Counted from the first letter of the stretch, positions 19,915 through 28,788 are shown. The stretch: DNA of 64,000 bases from Jeotgalibacillus sp. R-1-5s-1 (GCF_004405105.1 NZ_SORW01000024.1:27069-91068), one strand, 5' to 3'. Numbers and translations are program-made. The notes: generated by a model from the letters alone, not told the origin.

Positions 19915-19944
19915 TTGTCATAGTAAAAATGTTTGTGGTATAGT
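19915..19944 (+). promoter_or_regulatory. Promoter of the tRNA cluster
   Basis: TTGTCA, an 18-bp spacer, then TATAGT. It lies 30 bases before the first tRNA. Confidence 0.65.
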
Positions 19945-19973
19945 TAGATTCGTTGCTAAGGAACACGCACGAT

Positions 19974-20048
19974 GGCCCGTTGGTCAAGCGGTTAAGACAC
20001 CGCCCTTTCACGGCGGTAACACGGGTTCGAATCCCGTACGGGTCACCA
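19974..20048 (+). tRNA. trnE: tRNA-Glu (UUC anticodon)
   Basis: A 75-nt cloverleaf. The acceptor GGCCCGT pairs with ACGGGTC, the anticodon loop is CTTTCAC (TTC), the T-loop is GGTTCGAATCC, and a genome-encoded CCA ends it. Closely similar to the B. subtilis glutamate tRNA. Confidence 0.96.
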
Positions 20049-20077
20049 CTATACATACTTATCTTCTAAAAAAACAA

Positions 20078-20153
20078 GGTCCCGTGGTGTAGCGGTTAAC
20101 ATGCCTGCCTGTCACGCAGGAGATCGCCGGTTCGATCCCGGTCGGGACCGCCA
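20078..20153 (+). tRNA. trnD: tRNA-Asp (GUC anticodon)
   Basis: A 76-nt cloverleaf. The acceptor GGTCCCG pairs with CGGGACC, the anticodon is GTC in the loop CTGTCAC, the T-arm is GGTTCGATCCC, and CCA is encoded. Confidence 0.96.
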
Positions 20154-20157
20154 TTTA

Positions 20158-20230
20158 GGCTTTGTAGCTCAGTTGGTAGAGCAATGGACTGAAAATCCAT
20201 GTGTCGGCGGTTCGATTCCGTCCAAAGCCA
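20158..20230 (+). tRNA. trnF: tRNA-Phe (GAA anticodon), CCA not encoded
   Basis: A 73-nt cloverleaf. The acceptor GGCTTTG pairs with CAAAGCC, the anticodon loop is CTGAAAA (GAA), the T-arm is GGTTCGATTCC and the discriminator base is A. The genome continues TTA rather than CCA, so the end must be added by CCA-transferase, unlike the two tRNAs before it. Confidence 0.95.
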
Positions 20231-20232
20231 TT

Positions 20233-20264
20233 AAGATACGCTGCTGGTGCGGTGTATCTTTTTT
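20233..20264 (+). terminator. Terminator of the tRNA cluster
   Basis: AGATACGC and GCGGTGTATCT pair with a TTTTTT tail. The next 365 bases up to the peptidase hold no gene. TTGACA at 20440 may be a -35 element, without a clear -10. Confidence 0.85.
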
Positions 20265-20629
20265 ATTTGCCTGAAAATAATCTTCTGACAGGATACATGT
20301 CCACTTATTGTTTTATAAACCTCGCTATCCACCTATAGACTTTTTCCTCAATTAGTAAATAACGCCAAGCTTGTTACATTCCCTCTCTTACAATCTTTAA
20401 ACATCACAAAATCATAACAATTGCATGTCATTCAACGAATTGACATACATCAATCGACTGTTAAAGGTGACTATTGAAGCGTTTTTAAATGAAAACGAAT
20501 GGTATGGCTGAAAGCGCTTATTTTACAATTAAGCGACAGCCGTTGTCCTCTATTAAATCTATGGTACATTTGGGAGGCGTGAATTTTGGCGCATCTATGA
20601 ACCTTAATTTCTTTACGGAGGACAATAGA

Positions 20630-22048
20630 ATGAAAAGATCAATGCCAGGCGAAGGCCTGATTCCTTTAAATAAAAGACCGTCAGTTAAGCTTTTTGCTGC
20701 CGGTGTTATTTTATCTTCTTCACTCGTCGGATTCGGAAAGCCTGCACAAGCAGAAGAAGAGGGATTAAGTATTATTTACCATGTATACGCCGGAGACGAG
20801 TATATGGGCATGGTAGAGGATGAACAGCTCATCATGGAATGGGCTGAAGAGGAGGAAAAGAAGCTCGAGTCTTCAAAGGAGCTTGAGGTCGCACACAATA
20901 TAACGATGATTCCTGAACACGTCTTTCATCCGGAGACAAATGATCGTGATATCCTGAATCAGGTGAAGCAATCAGCTGATTTTGTCACAGAAGCAAAAGC
21001 ATTAAGCCTGAACGGTCATGCGATTGCGTATGTAAAAGATGACAAGGAAGAAAAAGAAGTGATCCGTCAGCTTAAATTAAGCGCTGTATCAAAAGAAGAA
21101 CTGGCAGCCTATGAAAAAAAGGATAGCAGCGGAGAACTGAAACCTGGAGAAAGCCGGATTAATTCAATTACCATTGAAGGGCTTGAAGAAGCTGAGGACA
21201 TGTCTGTCACACCTGAAAGTCTCTCCACTCCTGAAAAGGCAGCAAAAAAGCTTCTCGCAGGAACGAAAGCTGAAGTGGAACACGAGGTAAAAGAAGGCGA
21301 GACAAAAGACCAGCTTCTAAAACAATACAATATGAAAGAAGAGACGTTCGATCAGTTGAATCCAAATCTGGATGAACTGAAAGAAGGGGACATTGCAAAG
21401 GTTCAGGAAGCAATTCCCGGCCTTCAGGTAAAGGTGGAGAAAGAAAAACGCGTTAAAGAAACGATCGCGCATGAAGAACAGGTGAAGGAAGACGACACCA
21501 TGCTAAAAGGCGAATCCCGCGTAGAGCAGGAAGGCCGGGATGGGGAAAAGGTCTTCACCCAGGTCATCAGTGAAACAAATGGAAAAGAAGTATCCAGCGA
21601 CATCACAGATGAAGAAGTAACGCGTGAAGCGAAAAATCATATCGTAGTCAACGGAACGAAAGAGATTCCTTCAAAAGGAACCGGAACATTTGTGTACCCG
21701 ACAAATGGCGGCTACATTTCAAGTCACCAGGGACCAAGATGGGGAGATTACCATAAAGGGATCGATATCGCCCAGCCGGACGATTACACGATCAAAAATG
21801 TAGATAACGGCGTCGTTGTTTCAGCTGGTCCTGACGGCGATTATGGAAATAAGGTCGTCATCGATCACAATAATGGCGTGCAAACAACATATGCTCATCT
21901 TGCCGAAATCCACGTAACACCTGGACAGGTCGTTGCGCAGGGTGAATCCCTTGGGATCATGGGAGATACAGGGTTCTCAACAGGTATCCACCTTCACTTC
22001 GAAGTACATGTGAACGGTCAGCTTGTAAACCCGATGGATTATTTATAA
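20630..22048 (+). CDS. Secreted M23 peptidoglycan endopeptidase with LysM and G5 domains
   Basis: A 472-residue exported cell-wall hydrolase. A signal peptide (about residues 1-38, hydrophobic LFAAGVILSSSLVGFG, ending AQA) is followed by a helical region. A LysM-like peptidoglycan-binding segment comes next (HEVKEGETKDQLLKQYNM), then a G5 domain (KETIAHEEQVKEDD...), and finally the M23 peptidase domain with zinc ligands HKGIDIA and HLHFEVH. It cleaves peptide cross-links of peptidoglycan. The start at 20630 is chosen because ACGGAGGAC lies just upstream and it gives a proper signal peptide; earlier in-frame starts do not. It lies immediately upstream of walR, whose regulon contains such hydrolases. 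Confidence 0.93.
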   Translation: MKRSMPGEGLIPLNKRPSVKLFAAGVILSSSLVGFGKPAQAEEEGLSIIYHVYAGDEYMGMVEDEQLIMEWAEEEEKKLESSKELEVAHNITMIPEHVFHPETNDRDILNQVKQSADFVTEAKALSLNGHAIAYVKDDKEEKEVIRQLKLSAVSKEELAAYEKKDSSGELKPGESRINSITIEGLEEAEDMSVTPESLSTPEKAAKKLLAGTKAEVEHEVKEGETKDQLLKQYNMKEETFDQLNPNLDELKEGDIAKVQEAIPGLQVKVEKEKRVKETIAHEEQVKEDDTMLKGESRVEQEGRDGEKVFTQVISETNGKEVSSDITDEEVTREAKNHIVVNGTKEIPSKGTGTFVYPTNGGYISSHQGPRWGDYHKGIDIAQPDDYTIKNVDNGVVVSAGPDGDYGNKVVIDHNNGVQTTYAHLAEIHVTPGQVVAQGESLGIMGDTGFSTGIHLHFEVHVNGQLVNPMDYL

Positions 22049-22072
22049 AACAGCATAAAGTTTAATGGTTTG

Positions 22073-22122
22073 AAAAAGCTGTTTCCATATTTGAATGAGG
22101 AATATGGGGACAGTTTTTTTTT
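22073..22122 (+). terminator. Terminator after the M23 peptidase gene
   Basis: AGCTGTTTCCATATT and AATATGGGGACAG pair across TGAATGAGG, followed by a run of nine T. Confidence 0.9.
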
Positions 22123-22157
22123 TGTTTAAAGATGTATCTTGGATGAAAATCTGGAGA

Positions 22158-22272
22158 GTTGTCAAATACATGGTAAGAGTTGTTGAATAAAGCGGAATTG
22201 TTGTCAAATACGATAAAGAGTTGTCAAATAACAGGGGGAAGTTGTCAAATAACTGAAAAAAGTTGTTAAATA
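22158..22272 (+). repeat. 21-bp-spaced GTTGTCAAATA array (6 units)
   Basis: GTTGTCAAATA or close variants (GTTGTTGAATA, GTTGTTAAATA) start at 22158, 22179, 22200, 22220, 22241 and 22262. Steps are 21, 21, 20, 21 and 21. The intervening 9-10 bases differ between units. Confidence 0.85.
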
Positions 22273-22454
22273 GCCTGCCGGCTCACCGCGCGGCTGCGGA
22301 GAGGAGGGGGATTCAGGAACGGTTCTTTTTATATACTGATTCGTTTAATGATTTTTCAGCACAAATACATTTCCCGGGAAATGTATTTGTCGATAAATGA
22401 TGAAAAAAGTGGAGGAACACAAAAAGGCTATTTTCGAATAGGGGTTGTTCACGA

Positions 22455-22570
22455 AAGTGACCAAGTTTGAAGTGAAAGTGTCCAAGTTGAACTTAAAAGT
22501 GACCAAGTTATGGCAATAAGTGTCCAAGCTCAGTCCGAAAGTGACCAAGCTAACAGCAAAAGTGTCCAAA
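22455..22570 (+). repeat. 21-bp-spaced AAAGTGWCCAAG array, strictly alternating
   Basis: The GTG of the motif starts at 22457, 22478, 22499, 22520, 22541 and 22562, every step exactly 21 bp. The units alternate GTGACC, GTGTCC, GTGACC, GTGTCC, GTGACC, GTGTCC. The other positions between the motifs vary. Confidence 0.88.
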
Positions 22571-22596
22571 CCCCAGTCCGCCTCCGCTTTTCTTGA

Positions 22597-22717
22597 TGTC
22601 TAGCTCCGGCACCTAGCCCCTCGAGGTCATAAGCCAAAAATGAACGAGGGTAAAGAGCAACCCTCTTTTCATTTTCGTCTTATGCTTGTCGGGGCTGAGC
22701 AAGGCGCCTCCGCTTTT
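22597..22717. repeat. Long palindromic intergenic repeat, copy 1
   Basis: It contains CCTAGCCCCTCGAGGTCATA and an inverted partner CTTATGCTTGTCGGGGCT, with an inner GAGGG...CCCTC stem. The same sequence with about 80% identity occurs at 32941-33063. It can fold into one long hairpin. This is a dispersed extragenic repeat type that I have seen in Bacillaceae; no function is known to me. Confidence 0.75.
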
Positions 22718-22721
22718 CTCG

Positions 22722-22872
22722 ATGTCCAGCTCCGCCGGGCAGGGACTAGCAAACTTCCCGTCCTCTCGTTCGATAAGTCAACATCGGTTCACTTCGTTCA
22801 CCGTGTTTCCTTTATCTTCGTCGAGGCCAGTCCAGTTTGTACGTCCCTAACCGCCCGCCTCCGCTTTTCTTT
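22722..22872. repeat. Second extragenic palindromic element
   Basis: Starts TCCAGCTCCGCCGGGCAGGG and contains the inner palindrome CGGTTCACTTCGTTCACCG near its centre, ending with GCCTCCGCTTTTC, the same edge as copy 1. Together with 22073-22717 it fills the gap between the peptidase and the wal promoter; no gene is present. Confidence 0.55.
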
Positions 22873-22922
22873 TGTAAATAAGTGAAATATCCACCTTAAC
22901 GTGATACATTTACTATAGTAGA

Positions 22923-22951
22923 TTGTAAAAAAATTAAAACACTCTTATAAA
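22923..22951 (+). promoter_or_regulatory. Promoter of the wal operon
   Basis: TTGTAA, a 17-bp spacer, then TATAAA. It lies about 30 bases before walR. Confidence 0.65.
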
Positions 22952-22982
22952 TTGATCATGAAGCTAAAGGAGATTAGTGAAC

Positions 22983-23693
22983 ATGGATAAAAAGATTCTA
23001 GTTGTTGATGATGAGAAGCCGATTGCAGATATTCTTCAGTTTAATTTAAAGAAGGAGGGCTATGAGGTTCATTGTGCTTATGATGGTGATACGGCTGTTG
23101 AGATGGTCGAGGAAATCAAGCCTGATCTGATTCTTCTTGATATTATGCTGCCGGGACGTGACGGGATGGAAGTTTGCCGTGAGGTCCGCAAAAATCATGA
23201 AATGCCGATTATTATGCTGACGGCGAAAGACTCTGAGATTGATAAGGTACTTGGTCTTGAGCTTGGTGCGGATGACTATGTGACGAAGCCGTTCAGTACG
23301 CGTGAGCTTGTGGCGCGTGTAAAAGCGAACCTTCGCCGTCATCAGGCGCTGAAAGGTCAGGCAGAGGAAGAGAACCTGACGAATGAAATTACGGTTGGTG
23401 TGCTGACGATTCATCCGGATGCCTATATGGTGACAAAACGCGGTGAGACGATTGAACTGACGCATCGTGAGTTTGAATTGCTGCATTATCTATCGAAGCA
23501 TATTGGACAGGTTATGACGCGTGAGCATTTGCTGCAGACGGTTTGGGGTTATGATTATTACGGCGATGTGCGTACGGTTGACGTAACGGTTCGTCGTCTG
23601 CGTGAAAAAATCGAGGATAATCCGAGTCACCCGCTGTGGATCGTGACGCGCCGCGGCGTCGGGTATTATTTGAGAAATCCGGATCAGGAGTAG
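22983..23693 (+). CDS. walR: Essential response regulator WalR (YycF)
   Basis: A 236-residue OmpR/PhoB-family regulator. The receiver domain has acidic pocket D9-D10, phospho-acceptor Asp53 (LILLDIML) and Lys in TKPFS. A winged-helix DNA-binding domain ends with [19 protein letters not shown] and RRGVGYYLR. It is very close to B. subtilis WalR, which controls autolysins and cell-wall turnover. The ATG at 22983 is preferred to the in-frame GTG at 22977 because AAAGGAG lies at a better distance and the resulting N-terminus [18 protein letters not shown] matches the family. It heads the walRK-yycHIJ operon. Confidence 0.98.
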   Translation: MDKKILVVDDEKPIADILQFNLKKEGYEVHCAYDGDTAVEMVEEIKPDLILLDIMLPGRDGMEVCREVRKNHEMPIIMLTAKDSEIDKVLGLELGADDYVTKPFSTRELVARVKANLRRHQALKGQAEEENLTNEITVGVLTIHPDAYMVTKRGETIELTHREFELLHYLSKHIGQVMTREHLLQTVWGYDYYGDVRTVDVTVRRLREKIEDNPSHPLWIVTRRGVGYYLRNPDQE

Positions 23694-23699
23694 GATTGA

Positions 23700-25547
23700 A
23701 TGAGGAAGGTCAATTTTTTTCAATCAATACATTTAAAGTTTGTATTGATTTATGTACTTCTTATTGCACTCGCAATGCAAATTATCGGCGTCTACTTTGT
23801 GCGTGAGCTCGAGGAGACGCTGATTGATAACTTTAAGAATTCAGTCGTGGACCGTCTTGATCCTCTGGAATACACGGTTGCGCAGGAAATCAGCAGCAGC
23901 CTTTCCGGAAACCGGTCGGAAGATGAACCTACACTGCAACAGTCCATCCGCCAACTGCTGGGTGGACTTAATTCTGAGGATATTGAAGAAGTACAAATAA
24001 TTGATACAAGAAGCCGTATTTTAGGAACTTCAGATGACAGCAACCAGGCGATTGTCGGACAGCGGACCACAAGTAACGACCAGGTGCAGGAAATTCTGTC
24101 CAATGATACGGATCTTCAGCAGGAAGAAACGTATATGGATCAGGGGAACCGCGTCTGGGTGCTTGCCCAGCCGATCATCACTGATCAGGGAGAGACGATC
24201 GGGGTCATCTGGGTCAAATCACAGATAGAAAATGTGTATGAGCAGATGGATGAGATCAATGAGATTCTGGCAGGTGGAACCGCAATTTCCCTTGTCATTA
24301 CAGCGATTCTAGGTGTGCTGCTCGCCCAGACGATTACCCGTCCGATTGCCGCAATGAGAAGTCACGCTGTTGATATGGCAAAGGGGAATTTCTCCCGTAA
24401 AGTAAAGGTGTACGGTCATGATGAAATCGGGCAGCTTGCGATCACGTTTAACAATTTAACGAAAAGATTGCAGGAAGCGCGGGCGACTACAGAAGCAGAG
24501 CGGAGAAAACTGTCGTCTGTCCTGAGCTACATGACAGACGGGGTAATCGCGACAGATCGCCGTGGAAGGGTTATTTTGATCAACGATCCCGCTGCTGCGA
24601 TGCTGAATGTTTCACGTGAAACAGTGCTGTCAATGTCACTTCCTGAAGTGCTTGGCATCGAAGAAGAGTATTCGGTTGATGATTTGTCTACTCAGACAGA
24701 TTCCCTCATTTTGAACTTTGGAACGGATGCGAAGCCGTATATTTTACGTGCGAATTTCTCCGTTATCCAGAAGGAAACAGGGTTTGTAAACGGTCTGATT
24801 ACCGTGCTGCACGATATTACCGAGCAGGAGAAAATCGATGCAGAGCGCAGGGAATTTGTAGCGAACGTATCCCACGAGCTGCGCACCCCGCTTACAACGA
24901 TGCGAAGCTATCTGGAAGCCTTATCAGAAGGCGCGTGGCAGGACCAGGAGATTGCCCCGCATTTCCTTGAGGTGACCCAGACGGAAACCGAGCGGATGAT
25001 CCGCCTTGTAAACGACCTTCTTCAATTATCTAAAATGGACAGCCGGGATTACCGGTTGAACAAGGAATTCGTGAACTTTATCAACTTTTATCAGCGGATT
25101 ATCGACCGTTTTGATATGGGACGTTCTCAAAACGTCACGTTTAAAACGAAGCTTCCACAGGAGCCGGTGTATGTTGAGATTGATACAGATAAAATGACGC
25201 AGGTGCTTGATAACATCATTTCCAATGCACTGAAGTATTCACCGGAAGGCGGACAGATCCGTTTTAAAGTGGAGCTGAAAGAGCGTGAAAAGGAAATGGT
25301 CGTCAGCGTTTCCGATCAGGGGGTCGGCATTCCGCGTGAAAACCTGAAAAATATATTTGAACGTTTTTATCGTGTAGATAAAGCAAGGACGAGACAGCTT
25401 GGCGGTACGGGACTCGGTCTTGCCATTGCCAAGGAGATGATCACCGCCCATGAAGGACGAATCTGGGCATCAAGTGTGGAAGGAAGAGGGACAACCATTT
25501 ACTTCACGCTGCCGTATGACCCAACAAGTGAGGATGAATGGTCATGA
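23700..25547 (+). CDS. walK: Essential sensor histidine kinase WalK (YycG)
   Basis: A 615-residue kinase. The first membrane helix (about residues 12-32) is followed by an extracellular CACHE/PAS-like loop to about 180 and a second helix (about 185-205). HAMP (ITRPIAAMRSHAVDMAKGNF), a cytoplasmic PAS domain (about 265-370), HisKA with phospho-acceptor His in VSHELRTPLT, and an ATPase domain with N-box NALKYSPEGG and G-boxes DQGVGIP and GGTGLGLAI complete it. Partner of WalR; its activity is tuned by YycH and YycI in the membrane. Only 6 bases separate it from walR. Its stop overlaps the yycH start. Confidence 0.97.
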   Translation: MRKVNFFQSIHLKFVLIYVLLIALAMQIIGVYFVRELEETLIDNFKNSVVDRLDPLEYTVAQEISSSLSGNRSEDEPTLQQSIRQLLGGLNSEDIEEVQIIDTRSRILGTSDDSNQAIVGQRTTSNDQVQEILSNDTDLQQEETYMDQGNRVWVLAQPIITDQGETIGVIWVKSQIENVYEQMDEINEILAGGTAISLVITAILGVLLAQTITRPIAAMRSHAVDMAKGNFSRKVKVYGHDEIGQLAITFNNLTKRLQEARATTEAERRKLSSVLSYMTDGVIATDRRGRVILINDPAAAMLNVSRETVLSMSLPEVLGIEEEYSVDDLSTQTDSLILNFGTDAKPYILRANFSVIQKETGFVNGLITVLHDITEQEKIDAERREFVANVSHELRTPLTTMRSYLEALSEGAWQDQEIAPHFLEVTQTETERMIRLVNDLLQLSKMDSRDYRLNKEFVNFINFYQRIIDRFDMGRSQNVTFKTKLPQEPVYVEIDTDKMTQVLDNIISNALKYSPEGGQIRFKVELKEREKEMVVSVSDQGVGIPRENLKNIFERFYRVDKARTRQLGGTGLGLAIAKEMITAHEGRIWASSVEGRGTTIYFTLPYDPTSEDEWS

Positions 25548-26866
25548 GGATCGAATTATTCAAATCAATCTTATTGACGCTGCTCGTAGTCTTAAGTGGT
25601 CTGTTAACATGGAATGTCTGGTCGTATCAGCCATCTACCGAAACGTTTGAAGCACCTACAACGATTGACGTGGCGATTAGCGAAGAGCGGGATATTGATG
25701 ATCTGATCAAGCCGCTCAGATTTCTTGTGCATGAAGAGGAAGCCGTCTATGGCGCATCTGCTGCTAGTGAAGTGGAGACCCTGCTGAGTCAGATGACGGA
25801 CTGGAGTATTTTCAGCATACGTCAGAACACCTCGCTAAATGAAGAAGAGTTTTTAAATCTTGTTCACGGTCCGAACCGGATCGAAGTCGTGTTCCCGGTC
25901 AGTGTTCCATTCAATACGTATCAGGATGTCCTGCGATTTGAAGACAGTAATCTGCCGCAGGACAGCTTCAATAGAATCGTCATTGATGTTGCTGCGAGGG
26001 ACGAGTCTACGTTTACCGTTTACTTTGTTCATTATGAAAACAGGGTTGTGTATGAATCGCGTGTCGACCGTGACAGTCTTGCTGCTGTAAACAGGGATAT
26101 TGTAGTTCCAGCCTCAGAAAAATATATGGCTTACGCACGCTATGATACAGGTCAGCGGGCCATTTTTGTGCCGGCTAACCGCCTGACGCCACAGCAATAC
26201 GGTTACCGGATGGAACGGATTGATATTGAACTGTTCAGGCAGGCACTGTTTTCAAACCCGGACGATATTAACTATAATTCACTCGCTTCATCGAGAGAAC
26301 AGTACGTCGACAGCTCCAACCTGCTTGAAGTTAACAACAACACAAACATGATGAGCTTTGTAAACTTGAGTTCGGATGGCGCCACAATCATTGATTCAAC
26401 TGAGCTGATTACAAACAGCCGCCGCTTTGTGAACGATCATAGCGGATGGACGGGGGATTATTATCTTGCAAACCTTGATCCGATGAATCAGCAGGTCACA
26501 TACCGTATGCAAATAGGCGGGGTTCCGATTTTCAGTGAGGATGGCGTTTCTGAGATTAATCAGGAATGGGGAAGTACGATCATTCATAAGTACAGCCGTT
26601 CATTCCTTCAGACACAATTCCCACTTCCAACGGAGTCAGCGACTAAAACACTGCAGCCGGGTCTTGATGTCATCAGCCAGATTCAATCACGTGAGGAAGA
26701 CTATGAAGCTGAGCTGTTAGAAGATGTTACACCTGCCTACAGGATGATCAGGGATTCTCAAAACGCACTGACCTACACCCTTGATCCATCCTGGTACTAT
26801 AAATATGATGGCGTCTGGAAACGCGTTCCGGAGCAAGGGGGAGGGGATCCGATTGGATTGGAGTAA
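25544..26866 (+). CDS. yycH: WalRK regulatory membrane protein YycH
   Basis: A 440-residue protein with one N-terminal membrane helix (about residues 8-26, LLTLLVVLSGLLTWNVW) and a large extracellular domain. It matches YycH in position, topology and length. In B. subtilis YycH and YycI bind WalK through their membrane helices and restrain it. The ATG at 25544 overlaps the walK stop (ATGA) and has GTGAGG ten bases upstream; an alternative ATG is at 25538. Sequence conservation in this family is low, so the call rests mainly on context plus topology. Confidence 0.92.
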   Translation: MRIELFKSILLTLLVVLSGLLTWNVWSYQPSTETFEAPTTIDVAISEERDIDDLIKPLRFLVHEEEAVYGASAASEVETLLSQMTDWSIFSIRQNTSLNEEEFLNLVHGPNRIEVVFPVSVPFNTYQDVLRFEDSNLPQDSFNRIVIDVAARDESTFTVYFVHYENRVVYESRVDRDSLAAVNRDIVVPASEKYMAYARYDTGQRAIFVPANRLTPQQYGYRMERIDIELFRQALFSNPDDINYNSLASSREQYVDSSNLLEVNNNTNMMSFVNLSSDGATIIDSTELITNSRRFVNDHSGWTGDYYLANLDPMNQQVTYRMQIGGVPIFSEDGVSEINQEWGSTIIHKYSRSFLQTQFPLPTESATKTLQPGLDVISQIQSREEDYEAELLEDVTPAYRMIRDSQNALTYTLDPSWYYKYDGVWKRVPEQGGGDPIGLE

Positions 26867-27722
26867 AACAAAAACCATTTTTATCGTGGTCTTTCTCATT
26901 CTGGACGTCTTTTTATTCTTTTTATTTCTGCAGAAATATCAGGATACACAGAACAGCCAGCTGCCACAGCTCTCTATTGCTGATCAGATTGAGGAAGAAA
27001 ACATTACGATCAGCAGTGAGTTGCCCGATCTCGATGACAGCAAACCGTATTTAAATGCGGAATCCTACCGCTTTTCAGCAGAGGAAGTGTCCAATCTTGC
27101 CGGGCAAAACGCGACAGTGCGTAATAACCGCATTCTCGAGTCGAGTCTGAATACACCAGTCGATATTGAGGATCCTGAAAATCCTGAAGAGCTGACCAAT
27201 CTTTTAGAAGAATTTGTTCTGTACGGTGAGCAATACCGCTTCAGGGATTACCGCGAGGAAGAAAACGAGATTGTCTACTTTCAATATTATGAAGACAGTA
27301 CGCTTTACTTTAACGTTAATGCCCAGCTGGTTGTCACGTTAAACGACCAGCAGCAGGCAGTCAGCTATACCCAGACGTATTTATCATCTCTTGAAACCTT
27401 CTCGACTGAGCAGGAACTGATCACACCGGGTGATGCACTTGAATCGTTTTATGGATCAGGTGTCGTTGAAGCTAATTCACGGGTGACAAACCTTGAAATC
27501 GGCTATTTCCCGTCGTTTTTACAGGCCGGGAATAATGATGACAGCGTAACAGGCGACGTTCAGGTACTCACACCTACGTATAAAATGACGATTGAAAATG
27601 GAGAAGGCAGTCAACGGGATCTGTTTATTAACGCCGTTGACGACAACATTTACGATATGAGCCAAGTCAACTTGGACTTTGACCAGCTCGATGAACAGGA
27701 AAACGACGAATCAACGGAGTGA
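26853..27722 (+). CDS. yycI: WalRK regulatory membrane protein YycI
   Basis: A 289-residue protein beginning LDWSKTKTIFIVVFLILDVF, the family hallmark (B. subtilis YycI begins MDWNKTKSIF). One membrane helix is followed by an extracellular domain. The start is TTG at 26853, 14 bases before the end of yycH, placed by the strong GGGGGAGGGG site 6 bases upstream. A longer frame back to 26781 exists but lacks a site and would overlap yycH by 86 bases. It works with YycH to control WalK. Confidence 0.92.
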   Translation: MDWSKTKTIFIVVFLILDVFLFFLFLQKYQDTQNSQLPQLSIADQIEEENITISSELPDLDDSKPYLNAESYRFSAEEVSNLAGQNATVRNNRILESSLNTPVDIEDPENPEELTNLLEEFVLYGEQYRFRDYREEENEIVYFQYYEDSTLYFNVNAQLVVTLNDQQQAVSYTQTYLSSLETFSTEQELITPGDALESFYGSGVVEANSRVTNLEIGYFPSFLQAGNNDDSVTGDVQVLTPTYKMTIENGEGSQRDLFINAVDDNIYDMSQVNLDFDQLDEQENDESTE

Positions 27723-27725
27723 AGC

Positions 27726-28526
27726 ATGATGACAATGCACATGAGTGTACTCGCAAGCGGCAGTACCGGAAATGCGATCTATATTGAAACAGAAGAGCAT
27801 TCCTTCCTGGTCGATGCCGGCTTAAGCGGAAAGCAGATGGAGGGCCTCTTTGAAAAAATCGGGCGCTCCGCTGACCGCCTGAGCGGAATCCTGGTCACCC
27901 ATGAACATAGTGATCATATTAAAGGGCTTGGCGTATTAGCCCGCCGCTATAAGCTGCCCATTTATGCAAACGAAAAAACGTGGAACGCGATGGAGCCCCT
28001 GATCGGAAACGTTCAAACCGATCAGAAATTCATCTTCCCGATGGAAACGGTAAAATCATTTGGCGGGCTGGATATCGAATCATTCGGCGTCTCACATGAC
28101 GCGGCAGAGCCAATGTTTTACGTCTTTCACCAGGACGGCAAAAAACTCGTCCTCATGACCGACACAGGCTACGTCAGCGACCGCATGAAAGGCATCATCA
28201 AAGGAGCTGACACCTACGTCTTTGAAAGCAACCATGACGTCGGCATGCTCCGCATGGGCCGCTATCCATGGAGCGTCAAACGCCGAATCCTGAGCGACGT
28301 CGGCCACGTCTCCAACGAAGACGCAGCCGTAGCCATGAGCGAAGTATTCAGCGACAACACCAAACGCATCTATCTGTCCCATCTCTCAAAAGACAACAAC
28401 ATGAAAGACCTCGCCCGCATGAGCGTCACCCAGACACTCGAAAGCTGCGGCGTGCGAGTGGGGGACACTTTCGATCTGTACGATACCGATGCATCAATCC
28501 CGACCGAGCTATACAAAATCGTCTAG
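27726..28526 (+). CDS. yycJ: YycJ/WalJ metallo-beta-lactamase-fold exonuclease
   Basis: A 266-residue metallo-beta-lactamase-fold protein. It starts with the [11 protein letters not shown] signature. The metal-binding motif THEHSDH is near residue 60, with later histidines and aspartates in [16 protein letters not shown] and LSHLSKDNN. YycJ acts as a DNA exonuclease linked to mismatch repair in some Bacilli and was first tied to cell-wall/replication coordination through its operon. GGAGTGA lies just upstream; the ATG at 27729 is an equally possible start. Last gene of the wal operon here: htrA, its usual neighbour, is displaced by about 2.5 kb of other genes. Confidence 0.95.
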   Translation: MMTMHMSVLASGSTGNAIYIETEEHSFLVDAGLSGKQMEGLFEKIGRSADRLSGILVTHEHSDHIKGLGVLARRYKLPIYANEKTWNAMEPLIGNVQTDQKFIFPMETVKSFGGLDIESFGVSHDAAEPMFYVFHQDGKKLVLMTDTGYVSDRMKGIIKGADTYVFESNHDVGMLRMGRYPWSVKRRILSDVGHVSNEDAAVAMSEVFSDNTKRIYLSHLSKDNNMKDLARMSVTQTLESCGVRVGDTFDLYDTDASIPTELYKIV

Positions 28527-28532
28527 GGGACG

Positions 28533-28576
28533 GAGCGCCTGTGCCATTTTTGATAAATGGGCAGGTGCTTTTTTTG
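28533..28576 (+). terminator. Terminator of the wal operon
   Basis: AGCGCCTGTGCCATTT and AAATGGGCAGGTGCT pair around TTGAT, followed by TTTTTT. Confidence 0.9.
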
Positions 28577-28590
28577 TTGGTGATGGTGGG

Positions 28591-28703
28591 TTCGCAGGGT
28601 TTTGTGCGAGGTTCGCGGAATGTTGCGTGTGTTTCGCAAGATATGGGGTGAGGTTCACAGAATTCCGGGGGACTTTCATCAAATTTTAGCCAAGGTTCGT
28701 AAG
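28591..28703 (+). repeat. 21-bp-spaced TTCGC/TTCGT array (6 units)
   Basis: TTCGCAGG, TTCGCGGA, TTCGCAAG, TTCACAGA, TTCATCAA and TTCGTAAG start at 28591, 28612, 28633, 28654, 28675 and 28696, each step exactly 21 bp. Same family as 14893-15334. Confidence 0.82.
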
Positions 28704-28759
28704 GTTGGGACGTTTGGCATCGTTCGGCGGAGACCATCTGTTAGCCAAAATCATCAAGG

Positions 28760-28783
28760 GCCCCGGCCTGCGCCGGGTTTTTT
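28760..28783 (+). terminator. Hairpin separating two arrays
   Basis: CCCGGC, loop CTGC, GCCGGG and TTTTTT. A closely similar hairpin (GCCCCGGCGTGCGCCGG) lies between two arrays at 33999-34022. Confidence 0.75.
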
Positions 28784-28788
28784 CATGA

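Noticed and set aside
19800..19930. c-di-AMP (ydaO-type) riboswitch upstream of the K+ channel
   Set aside because: The region is too short and AT-rich and lacks the conserved core; the inverted repeats have a different layout.
20371..20440. WalR binding site upstream of the M23 peptidase
   Set aside because: Several TWACA-like words are present but no pair with the correct five-base spacing fits without mismatches; too weak to annotate.
22158..22570. CRISPR array
   Set aside because: Repeats are only 8-12 nt with about 9-13 nt between them, the unit is 21 bp rather than 60-70, several motif families exist, and no cas gene is present.
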